Shown: piece after piece, positions 55,779 through 63,736 of the stretch
Position numbering within the stretch: position 1 is the first letter of the stretch
Layout of the letters: the number at the start of each line of letters is the position of its first letter
Origin: Macrococcus hajekii
Lineage (GTDB): Bacteria; Bacillota; Bacilli; Staphylococcales; Staphylococcaceae
DNA length: 64,000 bases
NCBI RefSeq assembly: GCF_004359505.1
Contig: NZ_SCWE01000001.1
Coordinates: forward strand, 434,001-498,000
Reading direction: 5' to 3'
Notes under the pieces: model-generated
What the model was told of the DNA's origin: nothing
Databases searched by the model: none
What the model saw: only the letters and a program-made list of their open reading frames with translations
Program-made: the position numbers and the translations under genes

Positions 55779-58700
55779 ATGGAGAAAAAAGAACAGATTG
55801 ATTTATTGTATAAATTAAAAAAAGAAGTCGAGAAATCTGATAATCAGCTACTTGTTTCTCAGATTAATGAAGTCATCAAGAAAGTATTTGAAGAGAAAAA
55901 AATCATCAGTTTTGTCGGTCATTTCTCATCAGGTAAATCATCACTGATTAACTATCTGTTATCAGAAGATATTTTACCGAGCTCACCCGTGCCGACGACG
56001 AGTAATTCAGCACAGATCACGATTGCAGATGAAGAGGAGATTATCGTCAATCTTGAAAACCAGGAGTATGCAGTTGCCTCTGACTATGATGAAGTAAAGA
56101 GAATCAATACACAGAATCAGCGGATTGAATCCGTTGAAATCAAGCATATCAATCAAGAACTTCCTCTCGGTCTGACGCTGCAGGACACGCCGGGCATTGA
56201 TGCGGCGTTCAGCAATCATGAGCAGAACACGATGAAATATTTGCTGACGAGTGATGTGATCGTCTATACAGTCGAATATAATCATGTCGAATCTGAAAAG
56301 AACTTCAAGGAGATGAAGCGACTGAATGCTCTTGGTGTACCAATCATCTTTATCGTCAATCAGATTGATAAGCATGACGAAAATGAAATCACCATCAATG
56401 CATTCGAGGCTTCTATCCGCCACAATCTGAAGACTTGGGATATTAAACTCCTGCATATGCTGTTTACTTCCATTTATCCGCATGAACTTAATCAAGTAGA
56501 ACAACTGAAAGAATTGCTCTTCAATAGTGAGATCGTTAATGAAAGTGGGGATGCTTTCTTTGACAGAATCACACAGTATATCACGGCACAGCAGCTTGAC
56601 TATTTGAAGGATAAGCAGGCGGTCATATTGGATGACTTGAACCTGGATAACGACTCCATTGAAACAGAGCGTGCAGCGATTATTGAGACGCAGTCCTTAT
56701 CTGAGGAACAGTCACTTTTTCAGACGGCAGAAAGTACGGAACAATATTTTCTGAAGACGATAAGAGATATTCTGAAGAACGCGTATCTCATCCCATTTGA
56801 GATTCGTGAAGAAATCAAGACACTGCTTGAAGTTTATTCACCGGATTACAAAGTGAGCGGCTTCTTCGGTAAGGATAAGAAGCGGCAGGAGTTACGCAGT
56901 CAGCAGATGAATCTAGTGCTGAATGACTTAAATGACTCTATTGAAAAACAGGTGAATTTCCATATTCGCTCACTGTATGATCAACATGCGAAATATTCAG
57001 CAGGCGACTGGCTGGATGAAGTCAGACACTATACTTTTGAACTTCATGCTGATGATTTATTGTCTCTGATGAACAGTCAGGCGATGGTGACGCAGGATTA
57101 TGTGCTGAATTATACGGAGCAGGTCAAGAATTATATTGAGCAGGCTGTTGTCAGACAAAACCATCCGTACATTGAAATGTTCATAAAAAATCTAAATATG
57201 TCTAAATTAAATCCAGTGGCCAGTGGTTCTGCGCAGTTACTTGAACAGTATGATGCACTTGCAGAGCTGATTGAATCACTGACAACGAAAAATTATCAGC
57301 ATTATTATATTCATGTCGATGAATCCATTGACCGGCTCATTGACCGCACGCAAGTCGCACTGGAATTCCAGAGTGAGCAGGAAACGAAGAAGAAAGAAAG
57401 TCGAACTGTAGAACGGCAGGACAGTCATCTTGACGAAGCCATCAAACAGCTGGACAAATTCAGTCAAATCGATTATTTCACTGATGTGACTGCACGTCTC
57501 AATAAACAGTTAGACCGTATTCAGCATGACATCACACGCATCGTTGTCTTCGGTGCATTTAGTGCGGGTAAGAGTTCACTCATTAATGCGCTCCTTGGCA
57601 ATCAGTATTTAATCTCGTCACCTAATCCGACGACGGCTGCTATTACAGAACTCAGTTACGGCCGTACGCATGCTGTTAAATTTAAAACGGTACAGATGCT
57701 GGTCAATGAACTGAATAAAATCGGTCGTACAGTCGGTATTGAAGCAGGTGATGTGAACACATGGCTGAGACAGTATGACAGGCAGCAGCCGGAGCTAGAT
57801 CATCAGTTTAAGAAATTTATAGAGGCACTGACAACAAACTATGCGCATTATGAATCTTATCTGACAGATGGCAGTGTAATAGAGATTCAGGATGATGAGA
57901 TTGAGAAATATTCAGCGATTGATTCACATTCTGCATTTGTTGATCGTATTTATCTGCAGTACGAGATTGATTTTCTGAGAGACAAAGTCATCATTGACTC
58001 ACCTGGTATCGGTTCAACGAATATGCGGCATACGAATGAGACCACTGAGATTATTGCTGATAGCGATCTGTTGATTTACGTTTCCTATTTCAATCATGTC
58101 TTCACTGAAAGCGATAAGCAGTTTATTAAATACTTGGATGATCTGCAAATATTAAGTGCCGACAGTCAGACGTTCTATGTCATCAATGCCATTGATCTGG
58201 CACGTAACGCGGCGGAACTCGAGCAGGTCAGGGATTACTTCGATTCAGAGCTCAGTCAGCTGAATGTTGATTCAGCGCTCTTCGGTGTCTCAAGTAAGCA
58301 GGCACTTGAAGAGAGAGACCATCACTTCAATGAATTCTTTGAGGCGATACAACACTTTGCCGAAGTAGATAGCCGCCAGCAGAAGATTACGCAGTTTGAA
58401 AATGGCGTCAAGCAGCTTGAAGCACAGGCGCACCGTATTATCAGTCATGCTGAAGAAGCGAAGCAGGAAGAAGCGGCAAGGCGTGAGTATTATGATGAAC
58501 TCAAAGCAGCGCCTTCTTTTAAAGAGACACAGATTCACTATAGTCTGGAAAAGGCGGAGCAGGAGCTGAACGAACAGCTGACTTTTATGAAGGACCGCTT
58601 CCGCATTCAGCTTTATGACCTTATTAAAGTTTATTTCAATAAACGAGAAGTGAACCTAGCAGGTTATATCGGTGAACTGTCTAATAAACTGGAAGAGGAA

Positions 58701-59138
58701 TGGTCCATGATTATTCCGAGACTGAATTATGCCTTCAATCAGTCGCTGATCAATCAGACAGCGGTCATCAGACAGACACTCAGTAATCATCAGCTCATTG
58801 TCACGCTGGAAGAAAAAAAGCTGCTGCCAGTCGGTAAGCAGTACGTAGACGCTAGACTGCAGCCTCTTAATATTAAGGTGACTAATAGAAATCTGAGTAA
58901 TAGAGAATCACTTGATGCATTGTATGAGACCATTCATAGCGCATCGATGTCACGGGCAGAAGACAAGCTGAAGCAGTTTGGACAGATTATCGCTGCAGAA
59001 CTGACTAAGCGTGAAAATGAACTGGCGGCAGACTGGCTGATGTATAATGATCAGTTGATGGAAGATATTGCAGAACGAGAACAGCACGTATTAGACGAGA
59101 CCGTGGTTAATCAAATCAGACAAGTGATGGAGGGATAG
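55779..59138 (+). CDS. dynA: Double dynamin-like GTPase (DynA/YpbR type)
   Basis: A 1119-residue fusion of two bacterial dynamin modules. First module: P-loop GHFSSGKSS (47-55) with switch DTPGIDAAF and NQIDKHD. Second module: P-loop GAFSAGKSS (592-600) with DSPGIGSTN and NAIDLAR. Long helical stalks follow each. This is the plan of Bacillus DynA, which tethers and fuses membranes and helps cells survive membrane damage and phage attack. ATG 55779 follows AAGGGG. Two short genes follow with gaps of 2 and 1 bases. Confidence 0.92.
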   Translation: MEKKEQIDLLYKLKKEVEKSDNQLLVSQINEVIKKVFEEKKIISFVGHFSSGKSSLINYLLSEDILPSSPVPTTSNSAQITIADEEEIIVNLENQEYAVASDYDEVKRINTQNQRIESVEIKHINQELPLGLTLQDTPGIDAAFSNHEQNTMKYLLTSDVIVYTVEYNHVESEKNFKEMKRLNALGVPIIFIVNQIDKHDENEITINAFEASIRHNLKTWDIKLLHMLFTSIYPHELNQVEQLKELLFNSEIVNESGDAFFDRITQYITAQQLDYLKDKQAVILDDLNLDNDSIETERAAIIETQSLSEEQSLFQTAESTEQYFLKTIRDILKNAYLIPFEIREEIKTLLEVYSPDYKVSGFFGKDKKRQELRSQQMNLVLNDLNDSIEKQVNFHIRSLYDQHAKYSAGDWLDEVRHYTFELHADDLLSLMNSQAMVTQDYVLNYTEQVKNYIEQAVVRQNHPYIEMFIKNLNMSKLNPVASGSAQLLEQYDALAELIESLTTKNYQHYYIHVDESIDRLIDRTQVALEFQSEQETKKKESRTVERQDSHLDEAIKQLDKFSQIDYFTDVTARLNKQLDRIQHDITRIVVFGAFSAGKSSLINALLGNQYLISSPNPTTAAITELSYGRTHAVKFKTVQMLVNELNKIGRTVGIEAGDVNTWLRQYDRQQPELDHQFKKFIEALTTNYAHYESYLTDGSVIEIQDDEIEKYSAIDSHSAFVDRIYLQYEIDFLRDKVIIDSPGIGSTNMRHTNETTEIIADSDLLIYVSYFNHVFTESDKQFIKYLDDLQILSADSQTFYVINAIDLARNAAELEQVRDYFDSELSQLNVDSALFGVSSKQALEERDHHFNEFFEAIQHFAEVDSRQQKITQFENGVKQLEAQAHRIISHAEEAKQEEAARREYYDELKAAPSFKETQIHYSLEKAEQELNEQLTFMKDRFRIQLYDLIKVYFNKREVNLAGYIGELSNKLEEEWSMIIPRLNYAFNQSLINQTAVIRQTLSNHQLIVTLEEKKLLPVGKQYVDARLQPLNIKVTNRNLSNRESLDALYETIHSASMSRAEDKLKQFGQIIAAELTKRENELAADWLMYNDQLMEDIAEREQHVLDETVVNQIRQVMEG

Positions 59139-59140
59139 AT

Positions 59141-59905
59141 ATGCAAGTATGGATTGATGAAGAGGAACTGGATTACAGCAAGCATCAGCTATTTGACTGC
59201 CGCAATGTGATGGATGATATAGAGGCGAGTCTGGCACTGTATAATAAGCATCATATTGAGCACGCTATATTTGTACCGGGCTATCCAGTGCTATACGAGC
59301 ACAATAAACCGGAAGAAGGGCGTCATCCTTTACCGAATTTGGCACTTTTCAAGTCCTTTATTGAAAAATACAGTCAGCATACGATTCCTGTCGCTTATGA
59401 TACAGATAAGGGCTTTATGGCAACACGTTTTTTCTTTCTATGCGACATACTTGGTATTCCTTGCTTGATTATGAAGCAGTCATACGATAAAATGACGATT
59501 GCGAAAAGTCCAGGTGATATGACTATGAAAGATATCGAGCAACTGGAAGCACTAAGAAGTATTGAGGAACCGCACATCAATCATGGTTTAATTGCTAGTC
59601 GTGATGAGGTGAGAAACACCACGGCGACGCTTATCGATGCCCGTGCCAATAAACGCTTTTTAGGTGAAGAAGAACCGATAGATGTACAGCCTGGTCGAAT
59701 TCCAGGCGCAGTCAATTTTCCATATGAGAAGGTATTCGACAATCAGCTGCCGGATACTGAAGAAGCGATTGTCTACTGTGGATCGGGTCTATCAGCAACA
59801 TCCGTTTATACTGCACTAAGAGCTGCAGGTAAAAAGGTGAAACTCTATCCGGGCAGTTATTCAGAGTGGATCTTCCACCACCCGGAAGAAATAGAAAGAG
59901 GTTAA
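59141..59905 (+). CDS. Two-domain rhodanese-like sulfurtransferase
   Basis: A 254-residue thiosulfate/mercaptopyruvate sulfurtransferase-like protein. The N-terminal rhodanese domain (LFDCRNVMDD...) lacks a catalytic loop cysteine in the right place; the C-terminal domain has LIDARANKRFLGEEEP and the active loop VYCGSGLSATSVYTAL. This inactive-active pairing is typical. It lies 2 bases after the dynamin gene. In this window it may use the thiosulfate imported by the YeeE/TusA pair; that link is inference. Confidence 0.87.
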   Translation: MQVWIDEEELDYSKHQLFDCRNVMDDIEASLALYNKHHIEHAIFVPGYPVLYEHNKPEEGRHPLPNLALFKSFIEKYSQHTIPVAYDTDKGFMATRFFFLCDILGIPCLIMKQSYDKMTIAKSPGDMTMKDIEQLEALRSIEEPHINHGLIASRDEVRNTTATLIDARANKRFLGEEEPIDVQPGRIPGAVNFPYEKVFDNQLPDTEEAIVYCGSGLSATSVYTALRAAGKKVKLYPGSYSEWIFHHPEEIERG

Positions 59906-59906
59906 T

Positions 59907-60779
59907 ATGGAGAAGTTATTGATTGTGGACGGTATGGCACTGTTATTCCGTCATTACTATGCAACAGCGATGCACCAGCAGTTTATGCGTAACAGTGAAG
60001 GCATACCGACGAACGGCGTGCAGGGCTTTATCAGACACGTGGCAACTGCTGCCAGAGATACAGAAGCAGATCATGTCATCATCGCCTGGGATATGGGTGC
60101 CGTTACATTCCGGAACGAAATATCAGCTGCATATAAAGCACATCGCGTCGCCCCGCCAGAAGAAATGAATCCCCAGTTCGCGCATGTGCAGCAAGTATCA
60201 CAGGAACTCGGATTCCATAATATCGGTGTACGCAACTACGAGGCGGATGATGTCATCGGCACCATCGCCAAGCAGCTGGAAGGTGATTATCATATCAAGA
60301 TTGTCAGCGGTGATAAAGACTTACTGCAGCTATTGGACGATAGAATCGATGTCTGGCTCATTAAAAAAGGCTTCTCTGAATATAATATCTATACAGAAGC
60401 TCGCTTTAAAGAAGAGTATGGACTAGAACCACAGCAGCTCGTCGATGTTAAAGCCTTTATGGGGGACACAGCAGACGGTTATCCAGGTGTCAAAGGCATC
60501 GGTGAAAAGACAGCTATCAAGCTCATCCAGCAGTACGGAACAGTAGCGAATGCAGTAGAGCACAAAAGTGAACTGCCAAAAGGTCAGCAGACTAAAATTG
60601 AAACGTATTATGATGATTTAATGATGAGCCTGAAACTGGCAGCGATCCATACAAAAGTGCCACTGAATTATGAGGACATTAAAAATAGCATGCCATACGT
60701 TGTGGATACTGAGAAAATGTGCGAAGTATGTGATATGTATGAGCTGAAAGTAGCGAAGAACTATTTGATGAAAATGTAG
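59907..60779 (+). CDS. ypcP: 5'-3' exonuclease (YpcP-like, PolI exo domain)
   Basis: Stand-alone flap-type 5' nuclease (290 aa) related to the N-terminal domain of DNA polymerase I. Metal-binding aspartates are in LIVDGMALLFRHYY, AWDMG, NYEADDVIGTIAKQ and KIVSGDKDLLQL, and the helix-hairpin-helix is GVKGIGEKTAIKLIQQYG. It would process RNA primers and flaps. Starts 1 base after the rhodanese stop; terminator follows. Confidence 0.93.
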   Translation: MEKLLIVDGMALLFRHYYATAMHQQFMRNSEGIPTNGVQGFIRHVATAARDTEADHVIIAWDMGAVTFRNEISAAYKAHRVAPPEEMNPQFAHVQQVSQELGFHNIGVRNYEADDVIGTIAKQLEGDYHIKIVSGDKDLLQLLDDRIDVWLIKKGFSEYNIYTEARFKEEYGLEPQQLVDVKAFMGDTADGYPGVKGIGEKTAIKLIQQYGTVANAVEHKSELPKGQQTKIETYYDDLMMSLKLAAIHTKVPLNYEDIKNSMPYVVDTEKMCEVCDMYELKVAKNYLMKM

Positions 60780-60803
60780 ATATGACGGAAAACACCATTA
60801 CTG

Positions 60804-60855
60804 ATACACCCACAAAGTTGAAATGAATTCGACTATGTGGGTGTATTTATTTTTT
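60804..60855 (+). terminator. Terminator after ypcP
   Basis: ATACACCCACA...TGTGGGTGTAT with a long, partly paired loop, then TTATTTTTT. Confidence 0.8.
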
Positions 60856-60907
60856 CTAAGGTATATTATTTATCTAAAATTATGTTCTAAATTGCAATAT
60901 ATTAAAA

Positions 60908-60946
60908 TAGAGAGTGGAGACATATAGTGATGTCTTCACTCTCTAT
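60908..60946 (-). terminator. Terminator of the small membrane-protein pair
   Basis: On the minus strand AGAGAGTGAAGACAT-cactat-ATGTCTCCACTCTCTATTTTA; one mismatch, overlapping the stop codon of the 53-residue gene. Confidence 0.75.
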
Positions 60947-61097
60947 TAGTTTGTCTGATGATAAGAGTTGTGCTAATGACGATTAAAACAATCATAAACA
61001 ACAGCGTTGGCGTATCTGTTAACGAAATTTGACCGATTATTGACAGAACTACCATTAAAACAAGAACTATATAAACAAGTATTTGAAGAATTTTCAT
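60936..61097 (-). CDS. Small two-helix membrane protein (53 aa), unknown
   Basis: MKILQILVYIVLVLMVVLSI opens the first hydrophobic segment; a second (about 31-47, TLLFMIVLIVISTTLII) follows. The end QTNRE is charged. AAAGGAG lies 8 bases before ATG 61097. It begins 1 base after the upstream 87-residue gene stops, so the two form a unit. I do not recognise either. Confidence 0.7.
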   Translation of the reverse strand: MKILQILVYIVLVLMVVLSIIGQISLTDTPTLLFMIVLIVISTTLIIRQTNRE

Positions 61098-61098
61098 T

Positions 61099-61362
61099 CT
61101 ATTGTCTCCTTTTAACGAAATCTTGAGTCAAAATAACTATAGCAATGATGATAATCAAAACAATAATAGGATTGAATGATTTCAGGAAAGCACGACCTGC
61201 TGTGAAGTCCATCATAAAGAAGCGGATACAAAAGAGAATAGTTGATGCAATAAATGAAGTATAAAAGATATAGATGAAGTCATATTTTTTTATGATGAAA
61301 TAAATAAGAAAGATAGTTGTAACAATCGTGACAAGTCCAAGTAAGATATCTGGTATACTCAT
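61099..61362 (-). CDS. Small membrane protein (87 aa), unknown
   Basis: Starts MSIPDILLGLVTIVTTIFLI, 4 bases after AGGAGGA; a longer in-frame extension to 61437 lacks such a site. Three hydrophobic segments (about 5-23, 30-47, 66-80), short charged tail DFVKRRQ. Co-transcribed with the 53-residue gene. No homology recognised. Confidence 0.7.
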   Translation of the reverse strand: MSIPDILLGLVTIVTTIFLIYFIIKKYDFIYIFYTSFIASTILFCIRFFMMDFTAGRAFLKSFNPIIVLIIIIAIVILTQDFVKRRQ

Positions 61363-61473
61363 AGTTCCTCCTGTGTCTTTCTGGTTATTTACTAAATATT
61401 GTAACATAATCATTTTTAGAGTAGAGAGTATGAACAAATTGTTTATCTTACAATAGACTAATAGTTGCTCAAT

Positions 61474-61491
61474 TGTACAATTTTTTGTACA
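61474..61491. promoter_or_regulatory. Twin TGTACA operator of yefM-yoeB
   Basis: Two copies of the hexamer palindrome TGTACA, at 61474-61479 and 61486-61491, centre-to-centre 12 bases. YefM-YoeB of E. coli uses TGTACA-core palindromes with about one helical turn between them. They lie in the promoter region (possible -35 TTGTAC 61473-61478) 40 bases before the antitoxin start. Confidence 0.8.
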
Positions 61492-61530
61492 ATTATTTTA
61501 ATAATGAAAGACAATAAGGAGGCACACAAT

Positions 61531-61779
61531 ATGACTGTTAAATCTTATTCCTATGTGCGTGAACATTTTAAAGAAGTCATTAATAAAGTGAATGAAGATA
61601 GTGATGCAATCACAATTACGACAAAAGATCGCAATGCTGTTATTATGTCAGAGGATAGCTATAATGAAATCATGGAGACACTCTATTTACAGCAAAATCC
61701 GGCAAATGCAAAACATTTACTTGAATCGATAGAAAACTTAGAACGCGGTAATGTTAAAACAAAGGAAATTTCAATTTAA
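61531..61779 (+). CDS. yefM: YefM/Phd-family antitoxin
   Basis: Antitoxin of 82 aa: an N-terminal DNA-binding and dimerisation part (SYVREHFKEVINKVNEDSDAITITTKDR...AVIMSEDSYNEIMETLYL) and an unstructured toxin-binding tail. AAGGAGG lies 8 bases before ATG 61531. It should neutralise the adjacent toxin and repress its own promoter through the twin TGTACA sites. Confidence 0.92.
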   Translation: MTVKSYSYVREHFKEVINKVNEDSDAITITTKDRNAVIMSEDSYNEIMETLYLQQNPANAKHLLESIENLERGNVKTKEISI

Positions 61780-62049
61780 ATGGCTAAGCTGAATATTACC
61801 TTTGCGCCACAAGCATTTGAGGACTATGAATATTTTCAGTCGAAAGATAGAAAAATGGTTAAAAGGATTAATGAGTTATTAAAAAGTATTTCTAGAGAAG
61901 GTGCGCTGGATGGAATAGGTAAACCAGAAAAGTTAGTAGGCAATTTTTCTGGCTATTACAGCAGACGTATTAATCAGGAACATCGTTTAGTTTATACAGT
62001 CAATGATGAGGCAATATTAGTGGCATCCTGCAGATATCATTACAAGTAA
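61780..62049 (+). CDS. yoeB: YoeB-family mRNA interferase toxin
   Basis: Ribosome-dependent endoribonuclease toxin (89 aa). Glu50, Arg69 and His87 align with the E. coli YoeB catalytic residues Glu46, Arg65 and His83, all offset by four, in GKPEKL, EHRLVY and CRYHYK. The start codon directly follows the antitoxin stop. All key residues are present, so the toxin looks active. Confidence 0.93.
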   Translation: MAKLNITFAPQAFEDYEYFQSKDRKMVKRINELLKSISREGALDGIGKPEKLVGNFSGYYSRRINQEHRLVYTVNDEAILVASCRYHYK

Positions 62050-62080
62050 ATAAATCGAAAAATTGAGGAACATAAATTCA

Positions 62081-62109
62081 TTTCACTCAGATCTATAATG
62101 ATATATAAT
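62081..62109 (+). promoter_or_regulatory. Promoter of the trpS leader
   Basis: TTTCAC (62081-62086), 17-base spacer, TATAAT (62104-62109); transcription would start near 62116. Confidence 0.55.
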
Positions 62110-62115
62110 AGTTTC

Positions 62116-62390
62116 AAAATAACAACAAAAATCCTTATGAGGAAAAGTAACTAAATTTCAATTCATCACAGGAAGTCAGAGATGCTGAGAATCTGGCATG
62201 AATCATTTAGTGAATGGCCCTCTGGGAGCAAGGGGAAATCTGACAGGAGAGTATCTGAGCGGGTGATCTGCACCTTACAGCAGAAAAAGTATGATTGTAC
62301 TTTTGATGAGTGGTGCGTTTTTCGAAATGCACAATTTAGGTGGCAACACGGATTCAGACTCCGTCCTATTTATAGGACAGAGTCTTTTTA
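62116..62390 (+). promoter_or_regulatory. T-box leader (tryptophan) of trpS
   Basis: The leader holds the antiterminator T-box core TTTAGGTGGCAACACGG (62336-62351) and, before it, a large stem I region with GGAAGTCAGAGATGCTGAG and a candidate Trp specifier TGG (62194-62196) in AATCTGGCATG. Uncharged tRNA-Trp would bind specifier and T-box and block the terminator just downstream. The start and end are approximate; the specifier is inferred from the downstream gene. Confidence 0.92.
62356..62389 (+). terminator. T-box terminator hairpin
   Basis: AGACTC-c-GTCCTAT-tt-ATAGGAC-a-GAGTCTTTTTA; mutually exclusive with the antiterminator that includes the T-box bases. Confidence 0.92.
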
Positions 62391-62414
62391 TTTTAAATGA
62401 AAAGGGGAATAACA

Positions 62415-63425
62415 ATGAAAAATGGAAATCTACTGACAGGTGATCGTCCGACCGGGAAACTGCATATCGGACATTACATCGGCTCTCTTAAAAACCGGGT
62501 TGAACTTCAGAGTCATTATAACAGTTATATTATGATTGCAGACCAGCAAGCTTTAAGCGATAATGCAAGAAATCCTGAAAAAATTAGAAACAATTTAATT
62601 GAAGTTGCTTTAGATTATTTATCAGTGGGGATTGATCCAGCAGAGGCCAATATCTTTGTTCAGTCTCAAATACCAGAACTGAATGAGTTAACGATGCACT
62701 TCTTAAATATCGTTACAGTCAGCAGACTGCAAAGAAATCCGACAGTCAAAAATGAGATTAAGGAAAAGAATTTCAATCAGAGTATCCCAGCAGGCTTCTT
62801 AATCTATCCTGTGAGTCAGGCTGCTGATATTACTGCTTTTAAAGCAACTGTTGTACCTGTAGGGGATGACCAGCTGCCGATGATTGAGCAGACTAATGAA
62901 ATCGTCAGAAGCTTTAATTCTATCTATAAGAAAGACGTTCTTGTTGAAACAAAAGCATTACTGCCGAATGAAGAATCGAGAAGACTACCAGGGATTGATG
63001 GCCAAGCTAAGATGAGTAAATCGTTGGGTAATGCTATCTATTTGGCCGATAGTACTGATGTTGTTCAGAAAAAAATTATGTCCATGTATACTGATCCGGA
63101 TCATATAAGAGTAGAAGATCCAGGTAAAATAGAGAATAACATGGTATTCACTTATCTGGATGCATTTTGTAATGATAAACAGACATTGTCTAAGATGAAA
63201 GAGCATTATCAAAGAGGTGGATTAGGAGATGTGAAAGTGAAGAGATATCTGAATGATATCCTGCAAGCAGAACTTGAGCCTATACGCCTAAGAAGACAGG
63301 AATATGAGAAGAATCTAGATTATGTGAATGAAATCTTGAAGCAAGGCAGTTTAAGTGCACGTTCAATTGCAGCCCAGACATTAGATGAAGTGAGAGAAGC
63401 GATAGGGATTGATTATTTTAAATAA
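62415..63425 (+). CDS. trpS: Tryptophanyl-tRNA synthetase
   Basis: Class Ic synthetase (336 aa) with HIGH motif in [17 protein letters not shown] and KMSKS in [18 protein letters not shown] 62415 follows AAGGGGAA; an in-frame ATG at 62397 lies before the ribosome site. Controlled by the T-box leader. No tryptophan biosynthesis gene is in the window. Confidence 0.95.
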   Translation: MKNGNLLTGDRPTGKLHIGHYIGSLKNRVELQSHYNSYIMIADQQALSDNARNPEKIRNNLIEVALDYLSVGIDPAEANIFVQSQIPELNELTMHFLNIVTVSRLQRNPTVKNEIKEKNFNQSIPAGFLIYPVSQAADITAFKATVVPVGDDQLPMIEQTNEIVRSFNSIYKKDVLVETKALLPNEESRRLPGIDGQAKMSKSLGNAIYLADSTDVVQKKIMSMYTDPDHIRVEDPGKIENNMVFTYLDAFCNDKQTLSKMKEHYQRGGLGDVKVKRYLNDILQAELEPIRLRRQEYEKNLDYVNEILKQGSLSARSIAAQTLDEVREAIGIDYFK

Positions 63426-63502
63426 TATCTAATAATTGCAGTAATTCAGTTTAAAATACATTACTTCCATAGACGCACAATCTGTGTAAGGAGGTGAGCG
63501 CT

Positions 63503-63592
63503 ATGGATTTTCTGCTTGTTAACGTAATTGCTCCTCTTGCTATAGGAGTAACACTTGCATTGTTTTCTGACTGGCTAGAGCAACGCAAGTAA
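63503..63592 (+). CDS. Fst-like type I toxin peptide (29 aa)
   Basis: MDFLLVNVIAPLAIGVTLAL continues FSDWLEQRK: a short N-terminus, IAP motif, one membrane helix and a charged tail, the pattern of Fst/Ldr-family toxins (E. faecalis Fst has VIAPIFVGLV, staphylococcal relatives HIIAPVISGCAIAFFS-W). Strong AAGGAGGTGAG site before ATG 63503. A bidirectional hairpin follows and a strong promoter points back toward it, as in the par locus. Such peptides insert in the membrane and are silenced by an antisense RNA. Confidence 0.85.
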   Translation: MDFLLVNVIAPLAIGVTLALFSDWLEQRK

Positions 63593-63619
63593 AGGACGAC
63601 TCGTTATAAGCCAGCACCT

Positions 63620-63684
63620 AAAAAAGCCCCTTACTATTCGCAGTAGTAAGGGGCTTCGGAGTTACTATGGAAATTCTACTTGTT
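63620..63684 (-). ncRNA. Putative antisense antitoxin RNA (RNAII-like)
   Basis: Predicted minus-strand RNA of about 65 nt from the TTGTAT-17-TATAAT promoter (63719-63691) to the hairpin at 63625-63655 followed by T residues. Size, convergence on the toxin and shared terminator match RNAII of Fst systems. Ends are inferred; base pairing with the toxin leader beyond the terminator was not established. Confidence 0.65.
63623..63657. terminator. Bidirectional terminator of the type I toxin locus
   Basis: AAGCCCCTTACTA-ttcgcag-TAGTAAGGGGCTT; T run on the minus strand (GGGGCTTTTTT), little on the plus strand (TTCGG). Confidence 0.88.
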
Positions 63685-63690
63685 ACTTGT

Positions 63691-63719
63691 ATTATATAGA
63701 ATAATTATTTTTTATACAA
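63691..63719 (-). promoter_or_regulatory. Promoter of the antisense RNA
   Basis: Minus strand TTGTAT (63719-63714), exactly 17 bases, TATAAT (63696-63691): the best sigma-A match in this region. Confidence 0.75.
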
Positions 63720-63736
63720 TAGTAACACTCATTGTG

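Noticed and set aside
56007-56504. 165-codon minus-strand frame opposite the dynamin gene
   Set aside because: Shadow frame within the first GTPase domain; no start signals.
62182-62400. A 72-codon plus-strand reading frame before trpS
   Set aside because: It lies entirely in the T-box leader, has no ribosome site and covers the conserved RNA motifs and the terminator.
63426-63500. A clear promoter for the type I toxin
   Set aside because: TTGCAG near 63436 has no good -10 at normal spacing; I could not support a specific promoter.
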